DNA of 64,000 nt from assembly GCF_000412695.1 (NCBI RefSeq), contig NC_021499.1:5394001-5458000 (forward strand), read 5' to 3'. Below are positions 12,602 through 22,546 of the stretch, one piece after another (within the stretch, counting starts at the first letter, position 1; each line of letters begins with the position of its first letter). A program made the translations under genes and the position numbers. Under the pieces are notes generated by a model. That model was not told the origin of the DNA. It was given only the letters and a program-made list of their open reading frames with translations, and searched no databases. The DNA comes from Pseudomonas resinovorans NBRC 106553 (lineage in GTDB: Bacteria; Pseudomonadota; Gammaproteobacteria; Pseudomonadales; Pseudomonadaceae).

Positions 12602-13477
12602 ATGGAATTCATCCGCCAGCGCATCGAAAGCCAGATCATCGGCCTCACCGGTCTCGCCCTCGGTCAGCTCGATTTCGAAAACCCCAAGGGCGACCCCGGA
12701 CTCTTCGGCCCCGACTCGGTGACCTGGAAGGTCCACGGCGACTTCACCTCGATGATGATCGGCGGCATTGGCGCCCTGCTCCTGCAGATGCTCCATCCCC
12801 TGGCGCTGTCCGGCGTCTGGGACCACTCCAATTTCCGCGAGGACATGCTCGGCCGCCTGCGTCGCACCGGCCAGTTCATTTCCGGCACCACCTTCGGCAC
12901 CCGCAAGGACGCCGACTGGCTGATCGACAAGGTGCGCGAGATCCACCTGCAGGTCACCGGCACCGCCCCCGACGGCCGCCCCTACGCCGCCAGCGACCCG
13001 GACCTGCTGACCTGGGTGCACGTGGCCGAGGTCAGCTGCTTCCTCAAGGCCCACCTGCGTTACCTCAACCCGCAGCTCTCCGCTGACGACCAGGATCGCT
13101 ACTACGCGGAGATCGCCCTGGTGGCCGAGCGCCTGGGCGCCCGCAACGTGCCGAAGTCCCGCCAGGAAATCGCCGACTACCTGGAGGCCATGCGGCCGCA
13201 GCTGCTCTGCGACGAACGCAGCCTGGAGGTGGTGCGCCTGCTGCTCGGCGCCCCCGCCCCCAGCGCCCTGGCCAAGCCCTTCGGCGTGCTGATGATGCAG
13301 GCCGGCATCGACCTGCTGCCCGATTGGGCCAGCGCCATGCTCGGCCTGCACCAGCGCCCCTGGCAACGCCGCGTGGTGCGCGACCTGGTCTGGCGCATGG
13401 CGCCGCTGCTGCGCTGGGCCATGCGCAACGGCGCCGTCCACCGGGCGCGCCGGCGCATGGGCCTACCCACCCGATAA
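12602..13477 (+). CDS. DUF2236 (MpaB-like) protein
   Basis: A 291-residue protein of the DUF2236 family, which includes the latex-clearing oxygenases and fungal MpaB. Family features seen include VTWKVHGDFTSMMIGGIGALLLQMLHPLALSGVWDHS with the conserved His, RLRRTGQFI and TWVHVAEV with a second conserved His. Characterised relatives bind haem b and use O2, but most bacterial members of this length have no known substrate. There is no signal peptide. It sits 61 bp after the acs stop, beyond a hairpin, and 87 bp before a thiolase. A link to fatty-acid or acetyl-CoA metabolism is only suggested by neighbours. Confidence 0.8.
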   Translation: MEFIRQRIESQIIGLTGLALGQLDFENPKGDPGLFGPDSVTWKVHGDFTSMMIGGIGALLLQMLHPLALSGVWDHSNFREDMLGRLRRTGQFISGTTFGTRKDADWLIDKVREIHLQVTGTAPDGRPYAASDPDLLTWVHVAEVSCFLKAHLRYLNPQLSADDQDRYYAEIALVAERLGARNVPKSRQEIADYLEAMRPQLLCDERSLEVVRLLLGAPAPSALAKPFGVLMMQAGIDLLPDWASAMLGLHQRPWQRRVVRDLVWRMAPLLRWAMRNGAVHRARRRMGLPTR

Positions 13478-13564
13478 GAGGGTGGTCCGGCCAACGTCCC
13501 TGTGGGACCATGCGGACCAGTTTGGTCATTGCCTGACCCGATCCGCAGCCGTGAGGACAGATTC

Positions 13565-14743
<1,179 letters not shown>

Positions 14744-14829
14744 TTGGTAGGTTGGGTAGAGCGAAGCGAAACCCAACAAGGGGCCCGACCAGGAAGCGTT
14801 GGGCTTCGCTGCGCTCTGCACCAACCTAC
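14744..14829 (+). repeat. Dispersed intergenic inverted repeat
   Basis: The left arm (GTTGGTAGGTTGGGTAGAGC with GAAGCGAAACCCAAC) and right arm (GTTGGGCTTCGCTGCGCTCT with GCACCAACCTAC) are close reverse complements around a 20-bp centre. This GTAGGTTGGGTAGAGCGAAGCGAAACC-type element is common between genes in many GC-rich gammaproteobacteria. Here it fills the gap between the thiolase and methyltransferase genes. Confidence 0.7.
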
Positions 14830-14879
14830 GGCCGGGCCCCTTTGTTAAACTGCGCGCCCCTTTTTACGAGACGCCGCGC

Positions 14880-15899
14880 ATGTCCTCCGATCTCCTCCAG
14901 GCGCTGCGCGCCGCACTCGACGCCCGCAAGCCGCTGTTGGCCGAACTCCACACCCAGGGCACCGACTGCTACCGGCTGTTCCATGGCAGCCAGGAAGGCG
15001 CCCCCGGCCTGACGGTCGACCGCTATGGTCCGCAGCTGATGGTGCAGAGCTTCCACCAGGTCCTGGAGCGGGATTCGCTGCTGGCCCTGGCCAGCGCAGT
15101 GGAGGCGTTCCTCGGCGAGAAACTGCTGCTGGTCTACAACGACCGCTCCCAGGGCAACTCGCGGATCGACCGCAGCGACCCGGTCTACCAGGCCGATGCG
15201 GCCGCCCTGGAAGACCTCACAGGCCACGAATGGGGGCTGAACTACCGGGTGCGCGGCCGCCATCCCGGCCAGGACCCGCTGCTGTTCCTCGACCTGCGCA
15301 ACGCCCGTGGCTGGGTGAAGGACAACAGCGCCGGCAAGTCGGTGCTCAACCTCTTCGCCTACACCTGCGGCATCGGCCTCTGCGCGGCCGCCGGCGGCGC
15401 CAGCGAGGTGTGGAACCTGGACTTCGCCGAAGGCAACCTGGCGGTCGGCCGCGAGAATGGCGCGCTGAACCCGCAACTGGCGCCCATGCAGTTCATCCAG
15501 TCCGACTACTTCCCGGCCATCCGCCAACTCGCCGGGCTGCCCATCGCCCGCCGCCACGGCCAGAAGCTGCCCAGCTACCCGCGGCTGCAACAACGCCAGT
15601 TCGACCTGGTGTTCCTCGACCCGCCGGCCTGGGCCAAGAGCGCCTTCGGCACCGTGGACCTGCTGCGCGACTACCAGAGCCTGCTCAAGCCCGCCCTGCT
15701 GGCCACCGCCGACGGCGGCGTGCTGGTGTGCAACAACAACCTGGCCAAGGTGGACATCGAGGACTGGCGCGAGCAGGTGCTGCGCTGCGCCAGCAAACTG
15801 GGCCGACCGGTACGCGATTGCCTGCAATTGCCCCCTGCCGGCGACTTCCCGTCCAGCGATGGACGCCCACCGCTGAAAACCCTCGTCCTGCAGCTCTGA
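14880..15899 (+). CDS. Class I SAM-dependent methyltransferase (RlmI/RlmK-like)
   Basis: A 339-residue member of the family that includes the 23S rRNA methyltransferases RlmI and RlmKL. The SAM-binding motif is SVLNLFAYTCGIGLCAAAGGA. It is followed by the acidic NLDF strand end and by the catalytic-region FLDPPAWAKSAFG. The N-terminal part GLTVDRYGPQLMVQSFH resembles the domain that precedes the methyltransferase fold in this group; a PUA domain is not evident. ATG 14880 (MSSDLLQAL) was preferred over an upstream in-frame start inside the repeat. The target nucleotide cannot be assigned. Confidence 0.8.
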   Translation: MSSDLLQALRAALDARKPLLAELHTQGTDCYRLFHGSQEGAPGLTVDRYGPQLMVQSFHQVLERDSLLALASAVEAFLGEKLLLVYNDRSQGNSRIDRSDPVYQADAAALEDLTGHEWGLNYRVRGRHPGQDPLLFLDLRNARGWVKDNSAGKSVLNLFAYTCGIGLCAAAGGASEVWNLDFAEGNLAVGRENGALNPQLAPMQFIQSDYFPAIRQLAGLPIARRHGQKLPSYPRLQQRQFDLVFLDPPAWAKSAFGTVDLLRDYQSLLKPALLATADGGVLVCNNNLAKVDIEDWREQVLRCASKLGRPVRDCLQLPPAGDFPSSDGRPPLKTLVLQL

Positions 15900-15990
15900 A
15901 AGCCGCATCGCAACGGGAGCCATGCATCAGGCGGAACCTGGAGGCCGTGCCATAATCCAAGGCACTCTTCACCGGGATAGTTGACGCCTC

Positions 15991-18894
15991 ATGTACAAAG
16001 GATTGAAACGGGCCGCCTGCGCCCTGCTGATCGTCGTAGCCCTCTACAGCCTGCTCGGTTTCCTGATCATCCCCGGCATCGCCCTGCGGGTGGTCAACCA
16101 GCAACTGGCCCAGTTCGCCACGGTTCCGGCGCGGCTGGAGCGTATCCAGCTCAACCCGTTCAGCCTGGAGCTGACCCTCTGGGGCCTGCACATCGGCGAC
16201 GACAAGGCCGAACAGGTGGGCTTCGAGCGGCTCTATGCCAACCTGCAACTGGACAGCCTCTGGAGCGGCGCCCTGCACCTGGCCGACGTCGAACTGGACA
16301 AGTCGACCACCCAGGTCCTGTTCGCCAAGGACGGCACGCTCAACCTGACCCAGCTGTTCAAGCTGCCGCCCAGCGAGCCCAAGCCGGAAGAGCCGGCCGG
16401 CGAGCCCTTCCCCCTGCGCATCGACCGCATCAAGCTGAGCGAAGGCGGCCTGCACTTCCAGGACCTGCGCCCGAGCGAGCCCATCGAGTTCGTCTACGAC
16501 TCGCTCAACCTGGAACTGAAGAACCTCAGCACCCTGCCCGACGACGACACCAACATGAACCTGGTGGCCACCGGCCCCTACGGCGGGCGTATCGACTGGC
16601 AAGGCCAGATCACCCTGATCCCCTTCACCTCGAGCGGCCAGCTGAAACTCACCGAAGCCCGGATGAAGAGCTTCTGGCCCTATGTGCGCGATGCCGTGCC
16701 GCTGGTCCTGGAGAAGGGCGTGATGAGCCTGTCCACGGACTACAAGCTGAGCCTGGACAAAGGCACCCAGCTCAACCTGGACAAGATCTGGATCAAGGTG
16801 TCGCCCTTCGCCATCAAGGCCCCGGACAAGCGCCCGCTGGTCAACCTGGAACTGCTTGAGATCAGCGACACCTCCCTGGACCTGGTCAAGCAGGAAGTGC
16901 TGGTGGGCAAGATCCACAGCCAGAACCTGGAAACCTGGGCCGCCCGTGAGGCCGACGGCCAGCTGGACTGGCAGAAACTCTTCGCCAGCGAAGCCAAGCC
17001 GGCGGCGAAAGCCGAGCAGGCGCCCGCCAAGGAGCCGGCCGAGCCCGCCAAGCCGTGGCTGGTGAAGCTGCGGGAAACACAACTGCGCGGCTACAAGGTG
17101 CACCTGGCCGACCGGGTCCCCAAGGAGCCGGTGCAACTGGAGCTGGGCCCGCTGAACCTGGATCTGAAGGATTTCGACAGTCGCGGTGAATCGCCCTTCA
17201 ACCTCAGCCTCGACACGGGCCTGGGCAAGCAGGGCAAGGTCCAGGCGGTCGGCCAGGTCCAACTCAAGCCCACCACGGCCAAGCTGCAAGTGCAGACCCG
17301 CGACATCGACCTGCGCGTGGCCCAGGCCTACCTCAGCCCCTTCGTGCGCCTCGAACTGCGCAGCGGCCTGCTGGATAGCGACCTCAACGTCGACCTCAAG
17401 AGCACCGAGCCGTTGGCCCTGGCCGTTACCGGCCGTGCCCTGGTCAACCAGCTGCACACCCTGGACACCATCAAGGAACGCGACTTCGTCAAATGGCAAC
17501 AGCTGCTGGTGGAGGGCCTCAACTACCAGCACGGCAACAGCCTGAACATCGACAAGGTGAGCCTGAACCAGCCCTATGTGCGCTTCATCATCAACGAGGA
17601 CCTGACCACCAACGCCAGCGACCTGGTGATCAAGCAGCCCGCCGAGGCCGGCGCCAGCAGCGCCAACGCCAAGCCCGCTCCGGCCGGCAAGCCACTGGGC
17701 ATCCGTATCGGCGGTATCCTGATCAAGGACGGCTCGGCCAACTTCGCCGACTTCAGCCTGACGCCGAACTTCGCCACCGCCATCCAGCAGCTCAACGGCG
17801 AGATCGGCACCCTCGACAGTCGCAATCCGAAGCCGGCCACCGTGGCCATCAACGGCAAGGTGGATCGCTACGCACCGGTGACCATCAAGGGCAGCCTCAA
17901 CCCGTTCGACCCGCTGGACAGCCTCGATATCGCCACCAGCTTCAAGCGCGTCGAGCTGACCACCCTGACGCCCTACTCCGGCAAGTTCGCCGGCTACCGC
18001 ATCCGCAAGGGCCGACTCAACCTGGACCTGCACTACCAGATCGAGAAGGGCCAGCTGAAGGCCGAGAACCATCTGGTGCTGGAACAGCTGCAGCTGGGCG
18101 AGCAGGTGGACAGCCCCGACGCCGTCGACCTGCCGGTGCGCCTCGCGGTGGCCTTGCTGAAGGACACCGAAGGCAAGATCGACATCAAGCTGCCGGTGGC
18201 CGGCAACCTCAACGACCCGCAATTCAGCGTCGCGCCCATCGTCTGGCAAACCCTGCGCAATCTGGTGCTGCGCGCGGTGCAGGCCCCCTTCAACTTCGTT
18301 GCCGGCCTGGTCGGCGGCAGCAGCGAGGACCTGGGCCAGGTGCCCTTCCCCGCCGGCAGCAGCGAGCTGGACCCCGAGGCACAGAAGGCCCTGGACACCC
18401 TGGCCGAGGCACTGAAGAAGCGCCCCGCCCTGCGCCTGGAAGTGGAGGGCGCCAGCGCCAAGGCCGCCGACGGCCCGCTGTTGGCCGAGCAGCGCCTGGA
18501 GCGCGAGTATCAGAGTACCTACTACAAGATCGCCCAGCGTCGGGGCGACAAGGTGCCGGCCGAAGCCAGCCAGCTCGAAGTCCCGGACGACGAGAAACCA
18601 CCTATGCTGGAAGGTATCTACCGCACCCGCCTGAAGCAGCAGCCCCCGGCCGAGTGGAAGGAGCTGGATGGCGAGCAACGCACCACGAAACTGCGCGAAG
18701 CGGTCCTCACCTCCTGGGCCCAGAGCGACCTGCTGCTGCGCCAATTGGGGCAGGCCCGCGCCGCCAGCATCAAGGACTACCTGGTGGACCGTGGCGGCCT
18801 CGCCGACGACCGCATCTTCCTGCTCGACGTCAGCCTGGTGGAGCCGAACCAGGCCGGTGAAGTGATCACCCCGCTGCATCTGGACAGCGAATAG
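15991..18894 (+). CDS. DUF748 (AsmA-like) envelope protein with split OmpA-like C-terminus
   Basis: A 967-residue protein with one N-terminal membrane segment (about residues 8-30) and a long body of beta-rich AsmA/DUF748 repeats that should lie in the periplasm. Such proteins are linked to outer-membrane lipid or protein homeostasis. Near the C-terminus, FPAGSSELDPEAQKALDTLA...LRLEVEG resembles the first half of an OmpA/MotB peptidoglycan-binding domain. ARAASIKDYLVDRGGLADDRI close to the end resembles its second half, with about 100 residues between. A proline/alanine linker lies near residues 335-350. It is followed 8 bp later by the first DUF2845 gene. Confidence 0.82.
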   Translation: MYKGLKRAACALLIVVALYSLLGFLIIPGIALRVVNQQLAQFATVPARLERIQLNPFSLELTLWGLHIGDDKAEQVGFERLYANLQLDSLWSGALHLADVELDKSTTQVLFAKDGTLNLTQLFKLPPSEPKPEEPAGEPFPLRIDRIKLSEGGLHFQDLRPSEPIEFVYDSLNLELKNLSTLPDDDTNMNLVATGPYGGRIDWQGQITLIPFTSSGQLKLTEARMKSFWPYVRDAVPLVLEKGVMSLSTDYKLSLDKGTQLNLDKIWIKVSPFAIKAPDKRPLVNLELLEISDTSLDLVKQEVLVGKIHSQNLETWAAREADGQLDWQKLFASEAKPAAKAEQAPAKEPAEPAKPWLVKLRETQLRGYKVHLADRVPKEPVQLELGPLNLDLKDFDSRGESPFNLSLDTGLGKQGKVQAVGQVQLKPTTAKLQVQTRDIDLRVAQAYLSPFVRLELRSGLLDSDLNVDLKSTEPLALAVTGRALVNQLHTLDTIKERDFVKWQQLLVEGLNYQHGNSLNIDKVSLNQPYVRFIINEDLTTNASDLVIKQPAEAGASSANAKPAPAGKPLGIRIGGILIKDGSANFADFSLTPNFATAIQQLNGEIGTLDSRNPKPATVAINGKVDRYAPVTIKGSLNPFDPLDSLDIATSFKRVELTTLTPYSGKFAGYRIRKGRLNLDLHYQIEKGQLKAENHLVLEQLQLGEQVDSPDAVDLPVRLAVALLKDTEGKIDIKLPVAGNLNDPQFSVAPIVWQTLRNLVLRAVQAPFNFVAGLVGGSSEDLGQVPFPAGSSELDPEAQKALDTLAEALKKRPALRLEVEGASAKAADGPLLAEQRLEREYQSTYYKIAQRRGDKVPAEASQLEVPDDEKPPMLEGIYRTRLKQQPPAEWKELDGEQRTTKLREAVLTSWAQSDLLLRQLGQARAASIKDYLVDRGGLADDRIFLLDVSLVEPNQAGEVITPLHLDSE

Positions 18895-18902
18895 GAGACC
18901 CC

Positions 18903-19205
18903 ATGCGCGCGCTGCTGCCCGCCCTGCTGGCACTCGCCCTGGCCATCCCGGCCGGGGTCGAGGCGGGTGGCAGGACCATGCGCTGCGGCAGCCGGCTGAT
19001 CAGCCTCGGCGACCGTGCCTTCGAAGTCCTGGACCGGTGTGGCGAGCCGGTGCACCGCGACCGCGTCGGCTACACCCTGGGCTCCTACGACCGGCGCGAG
19101 TTCGACGTGGAGGAATGGGTCTACGGGCCCACCAACGGGATGCTCAGGATCCTCACCTTCGAAGGCAACCGCCTGGTCCGCATCGAATCCCGGCGCAGCC
19201 GCTGA
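18903..19205 (+). CDS. DUF2845 secreted protein, copy 1 of 3
   Basis: A 100-residue protein with a signal peptide (MRALLPALLALALAIPAGVEA) and a compact domain with two conserved cysteines: MRCGSRLISLGD...LDRCGEPVHRD, then EEWVYGPTNGML and FEGNRLVRIESR. The spacing of the Cys residues suggests a disulphide. Function is unknown. It starts 8 bp after the DUF748 gene, so it is probably in the same transcript, and it heads a run of three paralogues. Confidence 0.85.
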   Translation: MRALLPALLALALAIPAGVEAGGRTMRCGSRLISLGDRAFEVLDRCGEPVHRDRVGYTLGSYDRREFDVEEWVYGPTNGMLRILTFEGNRLVRIESRRSR

Positions 19206-19262
19206 CGCTCCGGGGCGCCAGGTGTAGGCTGTAGTCACTTGCCCCGAACTGCGGACCCTCCC

Positions 19263-19568
19263 GTGAACCTTCGCGCCCTCCTCTGCCTGCCCTTGCTCCT
19301 GGCCCTGGGCAACGCCCAGGCCTCCTCTACGCTGCGCTGCAACAGCAACCTGATCAGCCTCGACGACACCACCAACGAAGTGCTCGACAAGTGCGGCGAG
19401 CCGATCAGCCGCACCGACCTGGGCTTCAAGGAAGTAGTGGACGAGTACTATCGGCGCAATGAAGTGCGGGTCGAGGAGTGGGTCTACGGCCCGCGCAACG
19501 GCATGTACCAGTTCCTCCGTTTCGAGGGCAATCGCCTGCGCAATATCGACAGCAAGCGGGGCAACTGA
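19263..19568 (+). CDS. DUF2845 secreted protein, copy 2 of 3
   Basis: A 101-residue paralogue of the preceding gene. It has a signal peptide (NLRALLCLPLLLALGNAQA) and the same core: LRCNSNLISLDD, KCGEPISRTD, EEWVYGPRNGMYQFLRFEGNRL. I chose GTG at 19263 because it starts the signal peptide directly; an upstream in-frame ATG would place charged and proline residues before it. Function is unknown. Confidence 0.83.
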   Translation: MNLRALLCLPLLLALGNAQASSTLRCNSNLISLDDTTNEVLDKCGEPISRTDLGFKEVVDEYYRRNEVRVEEWVYGPRNGMYQFLRFEGNRLRNIDSKRGN

Positions 19569-19630
19569 CGGCGCCGGGGCGAGATGCTACGCTCTGCCGC
19601 TCATTCCCCCCGGACAGGATGCCCGCCCCG

Positions 19631-19921
19631 ATGAAAACCCTCCCCTGCCTCTTCGCAGCCACTCTGCTTCTGGCCTCCACGGCCAACGCCAACACCTTCC
19701 GCTGCGAGAGCAAGCTGGTGAGCGTGGGGGACCGCACCGTCGAGGTGCAGCGCAAGTGCGGCGAACCCGCATCGCGCAATTTCATCGGCTACTCGGAAAC
19801 CACCAGCGGGCGCCAGGAAATGCAGGTGGAAGAGTGGGTGTACGGCCCCAACAACGGCATGTACCACTACCTGAGGTTCGTCGGCGGCCGCCTCAGCGAA
19901 ATCGACAGCCAGCGCAACTGA
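19631..19921 (+). CDS. DUF2845 secreted protein, copy 3 of 3
   Basis: A 96-residue third paralogue: signal peptide MKTLPCLFAATLLLASTANA, then FRCESKLVSVGDR, KCGEPASRN, EEWVYGPNNGMYHYLRFVGGRLSEID. The start at ATG 19631 fits the signal peptide; longer in-frame extensions run into copy 2. Copies 2 and 3 share GMY-YLRF and are more alike than either is to copy 1. It lies 10 bp before the rhomboid protease gene. Confidence 0.83.
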   Translation: MKTLPCLFAATLLLASTANANTFRCESKLVSVGDRTVEVQRKCGEPASRNFIGYSETTSGRQEMQVEEWVYGPNNGMYHYLRFVGGRLSEIDSQRN

Positions 19922-19931
19922 GCCCCGCGCC

Positions 19932-21386
19932 ATGATCATCCTGCCCGCCGACCAGCCCCTGGACTGGCGGCGCCCGCCGGTCATCACCCTGCTGCTGATC
20001 CTGCTCAACGTCCTGATCTACGTCCTCTACCAGGGCTCGGACCAGGAGCGCACGGACGAGGCGCAACAGCTCTATCTCGACGGCGGCCTGCTCAACCGTG
20101 AGCGCGCCCTGTACATCGACCACCTGGTGGCGCGCGAGCAGTACGACGCCGACCAGCGCCGCAGCATCGACGGCCTGCGCCGCCAGCACCTGGCCGCCCT
20201 CATCCTGCGCGACCTGGAATTCGAAGACTGGCTGCACCACGCCCCCGCCTACCAGGCCGACCCCGCCTGGCAGCGGGCGCGGCAACCGGCCGAGGAGGCG
20301 CGGGACAGCATCAGTGCCCAGCGCTTCGGCTTCATCCCCAACAAGTTCAGCGTCCAGGGATTGTTCGGCGCCATGTTCCTGCACGGCAGCTTCGACCATC
20401 TACTGGGCAACATGATCTTCCTGTTCATCTGCGGCTTCGCCCTGGAGGCGGCGCTGGGACGCTGGATCTACCTCGGCCTCTACCTCGCCAGTGGCCTGGC
20501 ATCGCACCTGCTCTGGTGGGCCCTGGACCCGGTGTGGGTGGCCGGCATCGGTGCCTCCGGCGCCGTCTCGGGGCTGATGGGCATGACCATAGCCGTCTAC
20601 GGCTTGCGCAAGATCCGCTTCTTCTACTGGCTCGGCCCCCTGATCGGCTACTTCAAGGCCCCCGCCCTGTGGATCTTCCCGGCCTGGTTCGGCAAGGAGC
20701 TGTATGGCGTGCTCCTGGCCGATGACCACGTCAATTACTACGCCCACCTCGGCGGCCTGGGCTTCGGCTTCCTCGCAACCTGGCTATTGCGCCAGGCCAG
20801 GGTGCTCAAGGTGGACGAGGCCTACCTGAACAAGGAAGACCCGGATGCGCCGTTCAAGCGCGAGCTGGCGGCGCTGGACCAGTTGATCAGCCGCTTCGCC
20901 CTCGACCAGGCCGCACCGCGCGGGCTCGACCTGCTGCAGCGCTACCCCGGCCGGCTGCCCTTGCTGGAGCGCCTCTATCCGCTGGCCAAGAGCCGCCAGG
21001 ACAAGCCCCTGCTGACCGTCGTGCTGAAGCAGCTGTTCGGCCTGCCGGAACAGGCCGCCGCCCTGCCGCTGCTGCAGAAGATCGCGGAGGATGTCGCCGA
21101 TCCGCAGCAACGCCTGCTGCAGCATCCCGCCGTGCTCCTGCACCTGCTGCAGCGCCTGCTCAAGGCCGGCGACAGCGGTCGTGCCCTGGCGCCCTGGCGC
21201 CGCCTCTGCCAGGCCAATCCTGTGCCGCCACAGCTGCCGGGCCTGACCCTGCAGCTGGCCAAGCAATTGGGCCAGCGCCAGGACCTGCGCGGCGTGGGCG
21301 AACTCGGGCAGTTCCTGCGCCGGGCCTTCCCCGAGGCCGAGCAGACCCGCCAGTTGGCTCTCTACCAGCAGCATCTGGCGCGCTGA
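19932..21386 (+). CDS. Rhomboid-family intramembrane serine protease
   Basis: A 484-residue membrane protein. The rhomboid catalytic dyad is visible: Ser209 in GIGASGAVSGLMG and His272 in YYAHLGGLGFGF. The FDHLLGNMIFLFICG segment supplies the conserved Asn160. The first membrane helix (about 18-34) is followed by a charged loop of about 110 residues before the remaining core helices. After residue 290 comes a roughly 195-residue soluble, Leu- and Gln-rich helical tail that resembles TPR-like repeats. Rhomboids cleave transmembrane substrates; this one's substrate is unknown. It is probably co-transcribed with the secreted DUF2845 proteins just upstream. Confidence 0.88.
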   Translation: MIILPADQPLDWRRPPVITLLLILLNVLIYVLYQGSDQERTDEAQQLYLDGGLLNRERALYIDHLVAREQYDADQRRSIDGLRRQHLAALILRDLEFEDWLHHAPAYQADPAWQRARQPAEEARDSISAQRFGFIPNKFSVQGLFGAMFLHGSFDHLLGNMIFLFICGFALEAALGRWIYLGLYLASGLASHLLWWALDPVWVAGIGASGAVSGLMGMTIAVYGLRKIRFFYWLGPLIGYFKAPALWIFPAWFGKELYGVLLADDHVNYYAHLGGLGFGFLATWLLRQARVLKVDEAYLNKEDPDAPFKRELAALDQLISRFALDQAAPRGLDLLQRYPGRLPLLERLYPLAKSRQDKPLLTVVLKQLFGLPEQAAALPLLQKIAEDVADPQQRLLQHPAVLLHLLQRLLKAGDSGRALAPWRRLCQANPVPPQLPGLTLQLAKQLGQRQDLRGVGELGQFLRRAFPEAEQTRQLALYQQHLAR

Positions 21387-21885
21387 GCAGAAAAAGCTCG
21401 TCGGATTACCGAGGAGCGGGCTTCCGGCGGATTGGTAGTTTTGCGTAAGTGCCTACCTGGCTCCCTGCCAACGGATGCTTCCCTCTCCCCCGCCCCTCTC
21501 CCACAGGTAGAGGGGTGACTCGCGCCGGTAGGCGACAGACAGTCCTGATGCCCGCTCATGGCCTGCAAGGTTGCTGAAGAGGTGAGGCAAGGACTCCGCC
21601 CCTTCAGGAGGCCGACCGGAGTCGTTGTGGAGGAGGACGAGCGGCATGGATGCCGCGAGAGCCGCGCAGGGCCATGGATGGCCCTTCGCGGCGGGCCTCC
21701 GGAACGACGATGTAGGGAGGGAAGTTTGGCGAAGCCAAACCCGGATGCAGGGGCAAGCGTTCTTGGTTACTTCTTTGGCGTTTGAAAGAAGTGACTCGCC
21801 CGGGTGGGCGAAACAGAAGCCAACGACCCTCTCGACAATGAGCTGAGCGCAGAACGCCATACACACCGAGCTCCATGAAGAACCA
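21387..21885. repeat. Non-coding region made of dispersed Pseudomonas repeats
   Basis: No convincing gene is present. A CCCTCTCCC-type inverted repeat lies at about 21481-21515. A longer block at about 21590-21825 contains GGCCATGGATGGCCC and GGTTACTTCTTTGGCG...GAAAGAAGTGAC inverted repeats. It matches my memory of a widespread intergenic element of this genus. Short reading frames on both strands here have no start signals and look like shadows of the repeat. It separates the rhomboid gene from the csbD gene, which face each other. Confidence 0.55.
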
Positions 21886-21890
21886 TGAAA

Positions 21891-21914
21891 AAAGCCCCGC
21901 GATTGCGGGGCTTT
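21891..21914. terminator. Bidirectional terminator between rhomboid region and csbD
   Basis: AAAGCCCCGC-GATT-GCGGGGCTTT is a perfect 10-bp stem with A-run on one side and T-containing sequence on the other, 18 bp after the csbD stop on the minus strand. Confidence 0.85.
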
Positions 21915-21931
21915 GTGTGTGTGTAGCGGAC

Positions 21932-22129
21932 TCACAGCCCGCCGCTGAAGTCGCGGACTTCCTTCTCCGCCCGCTCCTTGCTCCAGCCGTAACGCTCCTG
22001 CAGCTTGCCGACCAGATATTCGCTATGACCCTCGGCCACATCGAGATCGTCATCGGTCAGGTCGCCCCACTTCTCCTGGATACGGCCCGTGAGCTGCTTC
22101 CACTTGCCTTTGATGATGTCGCTGTTCAT
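21932..22129 (-). CDS. CsbD-family stress protein
   Basis: A 65-residue hydrophilic protein that matches the CsbD/YjbJ family almost end to end ([22 protein letters not shown], then [25 protein letters not shown]). Family members are abundant general-stress proteins with unknown biochemical role. GAGGAGGT precedes the start. It lies 57 bp after a BON-domain gene, a pairing also found in P. aeruginosa upstream of pnp. Confidence 0.93.
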   Translation of the reverse strand: MNSDIIKGKWKQLTGRIQEKWGDLTDDDLDVAEGHSEYLVGKLQERYGWSKERAEKEVRDFSGGL

Positions 22130-22186
22130 ACGTACCTCCTCTCACGGCAGCCGGACCACGCCCAAGGGAATGGTCCGGCCCCGGGA

Positions 22187-22546
22187 TTACTCGGCGGATT
22201 TCAGGCCATCGGCGGAAACCGCGGTGACACCCTTGATGTTCTTGGCGGTTTCGACAGCCAGGTCGCGCTCGGCATCGGTTTTCACCATGCCCGACAGCGC
22301 CACCACGCCCTTGTTGGTTTCTACCTTGATGTCCATGCCACTGAGGTTCTTGTCGGCCAGGAAGGTCGATTTGACCTTGCTGGTGATCCAGGTATCGGAG
22401 ACTGCCTCTTCGGCTTTATCCATGGTTTCGCTGGCTGCCAGCATGGTCTGGGAACTGCTGTCTGCGTAGACGCCGGTGGCGAACGGCAGGCTCAGGGCGG
22501 CGGCAGTAACAGCGGCAAAGGTCCACTTGGTGAAAGTCTGTTTCAT
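22187..22546 (-). CDS. Periplasmic BON-domain protein
   Basis: A 119-residue protein with a signal peptide (MKQTFTKWTFAAVTAAALSLPFATGVYA) and one BON domain from about residue 45 (SDTWITSKVKSTFLADKNLSGMDIKVETNKGVVALSG). BON domains bind membranes or phospholipids, and relatives such as OsmY respond to osmotic stress. ATG 22546 is preceded by GGAGA. An upstream in-frame GTG/ATG extension would bury the signal peptide and was rejected. Confidence 0.9.
   Translation of the reverse strand: MKQTFTKWTFAAVTAAALSLPFATGVYADSSSQTMLAASETMDKAEEAVSDTWITSKVKSTFLADKNLSGMDIKVETNKGVVALSGMVKTDAERDLAVETAKNIKGVTAVSADGLKSAE

Noticed and set aside
15685..18933. 1082-codon open frame on the minus strand
   Set aside because: Exact antisense of the DUF748 gene; low-complexity Gln/Leu/Val/Gly composition typical of a shadow frame.
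21604..22053. Minus-strand frames overlapping the repeat block and csbD
   Set aside because: They overlap a terminator and repeats, and run antisense or out of frame to csbD; no start signals.
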